From Myxococcales bacterium (GTDB lineage: Bacteria > Myxococcota_C > UBA6777), in the NCBI GenBank assembly GCA_020632975.1, contig JACKEL010000013.1, positions 1 through 64,000 on the forward strand: a stretch of 64,000 bases of DNA. The letters run 5' to 3'. The notes under the pieces were generated by a model. The model was not told the origin of the DNA. It was given only the letters and a program-made list of their open reading frames with translations, and searched no databases. Positions 46,162 through 53,172 of the stretch are shown here, piece after piece. Position 1 is the stretch's first letter, and each line of letters opens with the position of its first letter. The translations under genes and the position numbers were made by a program.

Positions 46162-47283
46162 TTATTGTTTTAATTTTTTGCTGAGTGCATGGAAGTTATA
46201 TTGGATATCTTCGATCAACAGGCCTGTATCTACGATGGCTGAACCAGCCGTCCCTACGCCAGGAATCAAACCACAAGCTGTACTTCCCAACCCCGCAAGA
46301 CCTCGCCAAAAACCTCGCCATCCTTGACCTCTCGCAGCTTGGTAAAGACCGTGCAAGGTCGAGCCAGTGTCAGAGAGAGCCATCACAGCGGTCCCAAGCA
46401 CAGGGAGCTTTCGAGCCCCTGACTTCGCGATAAACTTGGCATATTTTTCTGGAGGCAACATCATCGCGAGCGCGAAAGAAAAATGCATCAAGGTTTTCTT
46501 GTCTGCTTGGAAAAGCTTCTTCCCGATGTCTTTGGTTTCCTTTGCAAACTCCGTAGGATTGCCTTCGATCATCGCAGCCACTGCTTTCATCATGTGCGGA
46601 ACGACTTTGGCTCGATTGAGCGCAGGCAACAGATGCGCGATGTGCTTAAAGCTGCGCAACAGCTTGGTATTCCCGACCTTTCGCATAAAGTCGCTCACCG
46701 TTTTGGTGATCTTTCTTTGGCTCGACTCTGGCAAAGTGTTGTAGACCTCTGCGACAGCCCCCAAAAGCTTCGCAAAGGCGACTCTTTTCTCCCCTTTTTG
46801 TAGGCTTGCAGCAGCCTGCATCAACAAGGGAGCGATCTTTGCTCCACTCGCGATGCGATCCATCTTGTCAGAAAGAGCCCCCAACTGTTTTGCGTACTCT
46901 TTGCTGTGAGGCGTATTTTCCGCCATCCCTTTGGTCAGATCGACCAACTGCTTGAAAAGCTCGATCGTGCTTTTGTGGCCTACATCCGTAATATCGCCTG
47001 CTTTTTCAAGCGTTGTCGTCTTTTTGTTCCCTTGGGCTTTGGGTCTTAACTGCGATGCTGTCCCGCGTTTCTGCTGAAGCTTGGAGGACTCGGCCTTTTG
47101 AGGGGATGGTTCTTTGGGGATGATCGTCTTGGGAGAGGGAGCTTTGGTATTAGAAGAGGCAGGGACTTCCGCCTTTTCGGTCGTAGGTGAGGCCTCGTGT
47201 GGGGTAGGTTTGGCAGCTTCTTTTGGCTCGTAACCAGGGATATAGCATCTTTGGGGAGAGTTTGTTGGGATCTTGTTCGACAT
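46162..47283 (-). CDS. Hypothetical protein with disordered N-terminus and glycine-rich hydrophobic C-terminus
   Basis: 373 residues; AAGGAG precedes the ATG. The first ~110 residues are rich in Pro, Ser, Lys and Glu and look unstructured. The rest is helical; the C-terminus (GFWRGLAGLGSTACGLIPG and then GTAGSAIVDTG) is glycine-rich and hydrophobic, like channel-forming or membrane-active segments. No signal peptide. It is probably co-transcribed with the downstream LRR gene. Toxin-like or secreted-effector behaviour is a guess from composition and context only. Confidence 0.65.
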   Translation of the reverse strand: MSNKIPTNSPQRCYIPGYEPKEAAKPTPHEASPTTEKAEVPASSNTKAPSPKTIIPKEPSPQKAESSKLQQKRGTASQLRPKAQGNKKTTTLEKAGDITDVGHKSTIELFKQLVDLTKGMAENTPHSKEYAKQLGALSDKMDRIASGAKIAPLLMQAAASLQKGEKRVAFAKLLGAVAEVYNTLPESSQRKITKTVSDFMRKVGNTKLLRSFKHIAHLLPALNRAKVVPHMMKAVAAMIEGNPTEFAKETKDIGKKLFQADKKTLMHFSFALAMMLPPEKYAKFIAKSGARKLPVLGTAVMALSDTGSTLHGLYQAARGQGWRGFWRGLAGLGSTACGLIPGVGTAGSAIVDTGLLIEDIQYNFHALSKKLKQ

Positions 47284-47367
47284 GTTCGGCTCCTTAGAAA
47301 GAAATGAAGTTCAAGGAGAGACCGAACGTTCCGACGCTTGGCCTCTGTATCGTGGGCCAAACGCTTT

Positions 47368-47383
47368 CGCAAATCGCATTCCA
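47368..47383 (-). promoter_or_regulatory. Sigma-54-like promoter candidate (minus strand)
   Basis: TGGAATG-N4-TTGCG on the minus strand has the conserved TGG, G and TTGC with 10-base GG-to-GC spacing. It lies about 75 bases upstream of ATG 47283. Confidence 0.35.
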
Positions 47384-47552
47384 TTTCACAAGATATGATA
47401 AGCATCTAATTTTATAGAACTTTTATTTTCACAAAGAGCGCGCAGTACAGATACCAAACACTCATGTCCAGATCACAAACAGACACTGCAGCCAAGATAT
47501 GGACAGAGATTTTTTCCTACACATCCCCAGAAAGAATACAGAATTTCCAACT

Positions 47553-47621
47553 GTCCAAGATTTGGACATCTTGGTGTTCAGGATTTGGACATCTTGGTGT
47601 CCAAGATTTGGACAAATGTCC
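47553..47621. repeat. Three tandem 23-bp repeats, each an internal dyad
   Basis: Units at 47553-47575, 47576-47598 and 47599-47621 begin GTCCAAGATTTGGACA; unit 2 differs at a few bases and unit 3 ends in AAATGTCC. Each contains CCAAGAT-N6-ATCTTGG, and TCCAAGATTTGGA is itself palindromic. A diverged copy (GCCAAGATATGGAC) lies near 47493. The periodicity of about two helical turns suits cooperative binding of a regulator near both divergent genes. Confidence 0.7.
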
Positions 47622-47729
47622 ACAAAACGCACAGACAGAAACGCCCAAGGGCAGCCAACGAGAGTTTGCCCAAATAAAAAACCGATGCAAATAGAACACT
47701 TACCAAAAACATCAAAAGATGTCGCTAGT

Positions 47730-47745
47730 TGGTGTGCGTTTTGCG
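47730..47745 (+). promoter_or_regulatory. Sigma-54-like promoter candidate (plus strand)
   Basis: TGGTGTG-N4-TTGCG, GG-to-GC spacing 10. It lies about 50 bases upstream of ATG 47794 and downstream of the tandem repeats, a suitable layout for enhancer-type control. Confidence 0.35.
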
Positions 47746-47793
47746 AAGCGAAAGGAGGCTTTTCCAAACAGTGATCCCAGGCAGGAGCAGATC

Positions 47794-48684
47794 ATGACAT
47801 CAAGTCGAGACCACCTTCCGAGCCAAGAGCAAGTCCGCACACTCCTAAAAAACCTTCAAATCCACGCCCCTCGGTTGTTGTACCACTCCGTACAAAAACT
47901 CAGACCTTTCATGACCTCGGATCTCGATCCGTTCCAAGTCCAAGACCATGTCGAAGGTCTGATTGCAGCTTTGCGTGAGTCGCTGTCGTCTTCTTGGACG
48001 TCTTATGAAGAACTCTTAAAACTCCAAGGGCAGCACCTTCCCAACAACGAAGAAGTACAGCGAATTCAGTCCTTTGCAGAAGAGTTAAACAATCTGCGAA
48101 GCCATATCGCTTCTTCTCATGGCGAAGCATCGCTCTTTCTATTGGGGTGGGAGTCGCCTTTCCCTCATTCTTTGGAGGGGATGGAGCAAAGCTTACGAAC
48201 TGCGCTCGAACATATCCGAACAGCGGGGTTTAGCCTACCTTCTCCGCCTTACGATTACTTGCCGGGTTGGTCGCCTCGGGGATTGGAAAGTCTATGCCTT
48301 CGTTTGCAAAAGCGCCTTCGTTCCTTGCGGTCTTCTTGTGAACAACCCCTTCTTGATGGGCAAGAAAAAGCACTCAAGGCCCAAACAGAACCACTCAGCC
48401 TCTACAGTGCAGCAGAAAAGCTATTGGATGCGATGGCAAGGCTTGCAGGAGAAGAGTTGACGATGTTTATGCAAAGCTCGAAAGCGTCGAAACATTCGTC
48501 TCAAAAAGGCTCTTGTCATGGGGGGAATGAAGGTGAGTTGATGAATAGCGCCAAGCAAGACGCATCAAAAGAGGGGCAGCACGAAGCGTTGATTGAGTCG
48601 TCAAGCGCTCATCCAACGCTCGCAAAGCAAGGTTCAGGCGGGGACGTTTTCCGCGGGAATACCACGATAGTGGTGATTAGCTAG
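47794..48684 (+). CDS. Hypothetical helical protein
   Basis: 296 residues. AGGAG lies 6 bases before ATG 47794; a longer frame from 47719 has no such site. The protein is mostly helical, with a Leu/Arg-rich centre (LCLRLQKRLRSLRSSC) and a polar Ser/Lys/Gln-rich C-terminal third, ending GGDVFRGNTTIVVIS. No signal peptide, membrane helix or known motif. The 3' end overlaps the end of the convergent NRPS-like gene by 51 bases, which is unusual but both frames are well supported. No function is proposed. Confidence 0.65.
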   Translation: MTSSRDHLPSQEQVRTLLKNLQIHAPRLLYHSVQKLRPFMTSDLDPFQVQDHVEGLIAALRESLSSSWTSYEELLKLQGQHLPNNEEVQRIQSFAEELNNLRSHIASSHGEASLFLLGWESPFPHSLEGMEQSLRTALEHIRTAGFSLPSPPYDYLPGWSPRGLESLCLRLQKRLRSLRSSCEQPLLDGQEKALKAQTEPLSLYSAAEKLLDAMARLAGEELTMFMQSSKASKHSSQKGSCHGGNEGELMNSAKQDASKEGQHEALIESSSAHPTLAKQGSGGDVFRGNTTIVVIS

Positions 48685-51600
48685 GAAGGTTTCGTTTTTC
48701 ATAATCAAAGAAAGATCCGCAAGACTCGAGCAATCGCCCATCTCTGAAGAGTAAAGCACACAAGACTCACTCCCCACCGAACAATCCGAGCCGATCCGCA
48801 CTTCGTCGAGTTTCATGACACGATCCTCGAAGAGGTGTGTTTGCAAAAATCCTTCGACACAACTGTAATCACCAATGGTTGTAAGATCTGCTTCCATGAC
48901 CTGCCCATTGAGGATACAAACAGCGCGTCCGATCTTGGCGCCTTTCATGCGGTACCACCAAGACATCAACGGTGTACCACCCAAAGCCTCGCCAAAGCCC
49001 GCCATGATCAAGAGTTCGATCTCATACACGATCTCAGAACGCCACATCCAAGCGGTCCACAAGAAGCGTTCGCCTTTTTCATAGCGTCCCACCAACAACC
49101 ACTTGGCAGCGACAGGAAGCATCAGCGTGCAGAATGCTGCGACCAACATAATCAACGGAAACACCACGAAGAATGTCGCGAGCGAGATACCAAAGTAAGC
49201 CATCACCGCGACTTTCAGCGTGACCCAGAACAGCATCTCTGTGAGGGTGCCAGGTGCAACCATCTTGAGGTAGTTCGAGAACGCGCGGCCGTACACAAGG
49301 TGCTTGGGAGGATTCCAAGTCAACTCATCAGGCGGAGTATGGCGGACACGTCGGGGCAAACGCATGGGAGGTGACCCCAACCAGTCGCTGCCTTTTTCCA
49401 TGGTGTCAGGGGCGATCGACAACACACCGATCAAACAACCATCTTCCACTTTGGGGGTCGTGATGGCGACATGTGCGGCGTTTGCGATAAAGGTGCGATC
49501 ACCAATGTGAACGTGGCCCAAGGTCATCAAACCACGGTGAATCACAGGTGCGCCAATGTAACAGCTATCGGCCAACATCGAGCCTTCGCCGATGGAAACG
49601 AGGTCAGGCTGCCATCCCCGCGCATCGGAGATCTCAGACATCTTCCCAACTTTCATTCCCAACCAACGGCAAACATAGGGCATCAGCATCGTTTCGGTCA
49701 CACCGCGCGTTCCGCGGGGATCGACCAAAAGGTGCATCAGTTGGGCAGTAAACCAACGACGCACGTACTCTAGGCTATTGAGCGCGTAAGTCCCTGCGAT
49801 GGCACGACCCGTCAGCAACCACTTGGCCGCGATGATCGAACCAAGCAGCAGGTAGAAACGCAACGTCGCGAACAACAATGCGGCGGGGATCAAGATCCAG
49901 AGGTTCAGCTTAAAGACTGCGCCAGTGGTGACTTCCAAGAGGGCAAGCGCACCAAGTTCGAGCAGGAAAGGAACCATACGAATCAAGCCAAAGAAGTAAG
50001 CAAACATCGACTGCCAAAAGAACACGTACAGTCGATCCACAAAACGTTCCCAATGTGCCTCAGGACGGGTCTCTTGTTCGTGGCGATTGAGAAGCTGCGT
50101 CAAGCTGGTTTCTTCTGTGATGGGGGAAGCAGGCGATCCGCGCCATTCAGAAAATGCGGGACAATGGGTGTTTGCGTTCAAGGAAGACAACGGGTGCAAA
50201 CGTGCGCCTTGTTCCATGTGGACGCCGCCTTTGAGGACAGCTTGTGCGCCCACAAAAACATCCGCACCCACGTGGATCTTGCGCAGCTTGAGGACTCCGC
50301 GATCGATGGCGTGGGTCCGCAGGATCGCACCATCCGAGATGGTCGCGCCATCTTCGATGGTGACGAGATCTGTTTCTGCGAGAGGGATACCGAGATAGAC
50401 ATTCTTTCCGATCTTGGCGCCCAAGAGTCGGAAAAAGAAAGGAGCAAAAGGTGTCCCAACAAACGAACCCACCAAAGCACGTGCGGGCGTCATCAAGACA
50501 TTGTTGAACCACCAGCGGAAGTAGCCCCAGCTCCAAACGGGATAATCACCTTCTTCGAAGCGGCCCACCAAGACCCACTTCACAAACAAAGACCAAGCCA
50601 CCACTCCACCCGTCGCAATGAGCGGGAAAAGCAAAAAGCTCGCAGCGATCATCACCCAAAGCAAAGGACCCGCAAGTGAGGTGCGCACCCAAGAATAGCC
50701 GTGGTAACCTGCATAGACAGCGCTGTACAACCCACCAAAGAAAAACAACGATCCAGCAAGGAAAGTGATCAACGTCAGAGAGATCTGCGAGGTCGCGACA
50801 GCGAGGTAGGTTCCTCGCGAGACGCGTGTGGGTTTTGGGTGTTCTTGGGAAGGCGTTTGTTGGCCTTCTTGCTCAGGGTGAAGGGCGCGTTGTTCTTGTT
50901 GTCGCTCGCGAAGACGCGCGACCAACTTATGAACAGTCTCATTTTGGTAGAGATCGCGGATACTTAGAAGCGAAAGTTCGTTATCTTGGCGACAACGCGA
51001 GATCACTTGTGCTGCGAGTACGGAGTTTCCGCCCCAAGCAAAGAAAGAGTCATCGCGCCCAATGGGTTGTTGGAGGACGCTTCGCCAGATAAAGTGCAAA
51101 CGCGTTGTACAACAAGCATCTTCGGGCAATTCATCGAGGACTGCTTCATCAGAGGCACCTTGGCTCAGTGCAACACAATCCGAAAAGATCGGGAGTGCGC
51201 GACGATCCACTTTTCCGCTGTTCATGCGGGGGATTGATTGGGGTGCCAAAGAGACGATCTGTGTGGGGATCATATAAGAAGGCATCTTTTCTCGCAGCGG
51301 TGCAAGAAGTGCCTGAACATCGAAGGGTCGGGACTGTTCTTGGATCAAAAAGGCCACGATATGGGGAGAACCGTCTTGATCTTTTTGCATCGCGACGATC
51401 GCGCCTTCGCACTCGTGTCCAAGTTCGGGGTGTGCTTCCAAAGCGTGGATGATATGCGTCTCGATCTCTTCGAGTTCGACGCGGTAGCCACGGATCTTTA
51501 CTTGAGAGTCGATGCGTCCCAAGAACAGCAGCTTGGCTTCATCGTTGAGACGAACCAAGTCACCCGTGCGGTAGTAGCGGATACCATTGTGAACAAAGAA

Positions 51601-52818
51601 CTTTTGCTTGTTGAGGTCGGGTCGTTTGAGGTAACCCATCAACGAAACACCAGGACCTCCGACGCAAAGCTCGCCCTCTTGGCCTTCCTCAACTTCTTCG
51701 AGCTGATCATTCATGATCGCGATCTCGTAGCGAGGGAGAGGACCGCCGATGGTGACGGTTTCATTTGGCTTGCACCAAGTGTACGTAGAAACCACCGAAC
51801 ACTCGGTGGGACCGTAACCATTCATCAAACGGCGACCTGGGGCCGTCCATTTTTCGATGATATCCGCACGAGCAGCTTCACCACCAAAGATCAACAAACG
51901 CAGCGCAGGAAGATCTTCTTTGGGCATCACGCCCAACAACGTGGGAACCGTCGAAAACGCTGTAATGCCCATGGCGCGGAGTTTTTCGGGAAGTTCATCG
52001 ACCGCACGCATCGTGTCTTGTGTGCCAACGACCAAGGTTCCTCCGGAAGAGAAGGCCATCCAGATCTCTTCAAGAGAAGCGTCGAAGGCTGTCGAAAATC
52101 CTTGGATCACGCGATCTTGCTCGGTCATCTCGTAGAGATCGATGATCGCTTGAACGAAGGTCATCACATTCAGGTGAGAGATACAAACCCCTTTGGGGCG
52201 CCCTGTCGTTCCTGAAGTGTAGATGATGTAACAAAGATCTTCTGGAGAAACGCGATGTTGTCGGATATTCCAGATGTCTGCTTTGGTGACATGCTCTGCT
52301 TGTTCGAGCAAAGCAGAGATATCCAAAGCTTCCGATTTGGATTGCTCAAGGCGCGGTAACAACGACTCATTGGTGAGGGTGATGCGGGCTTCCGCATCTT
52401 CGAGCGTAAAGAGTACGCGATCGTCGGGAAACTCGACGTCGATGGGGAGATAAGCCCCACCCGCCTTGAGGATACCCAACATCGCAATATAAAGCTCAAT
52501 GCTTCGGGGCAAGTACAAACCAACCACTTGGTTGGCCCCGATACCACGAGCGCGCAACAACACAGCAAGGCGATCTGCTTTGTCGTTGAGTTGTCGATAG
52601 GTAAGACGCTGTTCCTGCTCAAAAAACTCGACCGCATCGTTTTCTGGAGTCAGTCGAACTTGTTTTTCGAAGACCTCGTGCAACAAGCTCGGGACGGCGA
52701 GATTTTTGTGTGTATGCGCAGAGATGGGCAACGGTGTTTCATGAGCATGTGAACTCGTTGCTTCATCAGCATAAAGGGACAAAGCCTGGACGGTATCGCT
52801 GGTATGATAATTTCTCAT
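48634..52818 (-). CDS. Pls-type one-module NRPS-like synthetase (A domain, carrier, three membrane/beta-helix units)
   Basis: 1394 residues. The adenylation domain (about 45-545) has the core motifs YTSGTTGRPKG, NGYGPTE, YRTGD, GRIDSQVKIRGYRVE and Lys536. The carrier domain has Ser599 (WGGNS) for a phosphopantetheine arm. No condensation or thioesterase domain is present. The C-terminal ~730 residues form three repeats, each with hydrophobic helices followed by a left-handed beta-helix-like soluble unit, as in epsilon-poly-L-lysine synthetase (Pls, ~1319 residues) and TIGR02353 proteins. Pocket residues by alignment with GrsA are D246, A247, E250, S289, I310, G312, G334, V342, V343, K536, a lysine-like code. 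Predicted product: an isopeptide-linked homopolymer of a basic amino acid, made at the membrane. Conclusion is inference. Confidence 0.9.
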   Translation of the reverse strand: MRNYHTSDTVQALSLYADEATSSHAHETPLPISAHTHKNLAVPSLLHEVFEKQVRLTPENDAVEFFEQEQRLTYRQLNDKADRLAVLLRARGIGANQVVGLYLPRSIELYIAMLGILKAGGAYLPIDVEFPDDRVLFTLEDAEARITLTNESLLPRLEQSKSEALDISALLEQAEHVTKADIWNIRQHRVSPEDLCYIIYTSGTTGRPKGVCISHLNVMTFVQAIIDLYEMTEQDRVIQGFSTAFDASLEEIWMAFSSGGTLVVGTQDTMRAVDELPEKLRAMGITAFSTVPTLLGVMPKEDLPALRLLIFGGEAARADIIEKWTAPGRRLMNGYGPTECSVVSTYTWCKPNETVTIGGPLPRYEIAIMNDQLEEVEEGQEGELCVGGPGVSLMGYLKRPDLNKQKFFVHNGIRYYRTGDLVRLNDEAKLLFLGRIDSQVKIRGYRVELEEIETHIIHALEAHPELGHECEGAIVAMQKDQDGSPHIVAFLIQEQSRPFDVQALLAPLREKMPSYMIPTQIVSLAPQSIPRMNSGKVDRRALPIFSDCVALSQGASDEAVLDELPEDACCTTRLHFIWRSVLQQPIGRDDSFFAWGGNSVLAAQVISRCRQDNELSLLSIRDLYQNETVHKLVARLRERQQEQRALHPEQEGQQTPSQEHPKPTRVSRGTYLAVATSQISLTLITFLAGSLFFFGGLYSAVYAGYHGYSWVRTSLAGPLLWVMIAASFLLFPLIATGGVVAWSLFVKWVLVGRFEEGDYPVWSWGYFRWWFNNVLMTPARALVGSFVGTPFAPFFFRLLGAKIGKNVYLGIPLAETDLVTIEDGATISDGAILRTHAIDRGVLKLRKIHVGADVFVGAQAVLKGGVHMEQGARLHPLSSLNANTHCPAFSEWRGSPASPITEETSLTQLLNRHEQETRPEAHWERFVDRLYVFFWQSMFAYFFGLIRMVPFLLELGALALLEVTTGAVFKLNLWILIPAALLFATLRFYLLLGSIIAAKWLLTGRAIAGTYALNSLEYVRRWFTAQLMHLLVDPRGTRGVTETMLMPYVCRWLGMKVGKMSEISDARGWQPDLVSIGEGSMLADSCYIGAPVIHRGLMTLGHVHIGDRTFIANAAHVAITTPKVEDGCLIGVLSIAPDTMEKGSDWLGSPPMRLPRRVRHTPPDELTWNPPKHLVYGRAFSNYLKMVAPGTLTEMLFWVTLKVAVMAYFGISLATFFVVFPLIMLVAAFCTLMLPVAAKWLLVGRYEKGERFLWTAWMWRSEIVYEIELLIMAGFGEALGGTPLMSWWYRMKGAKIGRAVCILNGQVMEADLTTIGDYSCVEGFLQTHLFEDRVMKLDEVRIGSDCSVGSESCVLYSSEMGDCSSLADLSLIMKNETFLANHHYRGIPAENVPA

Positions 52819-53172
52819 GGCTTACAACACATCAACGCATACTGCGGAAAAAGCACAGAGCTGTGCATGATTTTGAGAAAAATTGAGACAATAAGGAAAC
52901 ACAAAAGCGTGGGAAAAGTTTCGCTGTTTCTGAGTTTTTTGTGGCTGTGGGACCAAGCCTAAAAAGCTCAGTGCTTGTGGGGAAGTAGTTGCCTCCATGG
53001 CGATCATATTCCTTTCTTTCCAAGCGCTCATGCACAAGAAAGCTCTCTCTTGTCAAGACGCCACAACAAGAAATCCTCAAAGGCGTCTCAGATACCCACT
53101 AGGGACGTATCGACACATCTTCTTATTCTGTTTTTTCTTTTGTGCTTTTTTTCGCAAAGAAGGAGAGAAAGC
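52819..53172. other. Intergenic region upstream of the Pls-like gene
   Basis: About 350 bases between the zincin gene 3' end and the Pls-like gene start, both on the minus strand. It contains the dyad GCACAG-AG-CTGTGC (52853-52866), 35 bases before the ATG. A TTGACA-like hexamer on the minus strand near 53051-53056 has no good -10 partner. The C/T-rich stretch at 53110-53160 is AT-rich. No gene was found. Confidence 0.4.
52853..52866. promoter_or_regulatory. 14-bp palindrome upstream of the Pls-like gene
   Basis: GCACAG-AG-CTGTGC has perfect 6-bp arms with a 2-base centre. It lies 35 bases upstream of the Pls-like ATG. A regulator-binding site is plausible; single short palindromes can occur by chance. 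Confidence 0.3.

Larger units (their letters stand above)
47284..47793. other. Divergent intergenic region with tandem dyad repeats and two sigma-54-like sites
   Basis: About 510 bases between the hypothetical gene at 46162 (minus) and the one at 47794 (plus). It holds three 23-bp dyad repeats (47553-47621), sigma-54-like elements reading toward each gene (47368-47383 minus; 47730-47745 plus), and an AT-rich stretch (47390-47460). Short ORFs here follow the repeats and are not supported. Confidence 0.5.

Noticed and set aside
47464..47767. Short ORFs on both strands across the 23-bp repeats
   Set aside because: Their sequences simply follow the repeat, no SD is present, and the repeat reads better as a regulatory array.
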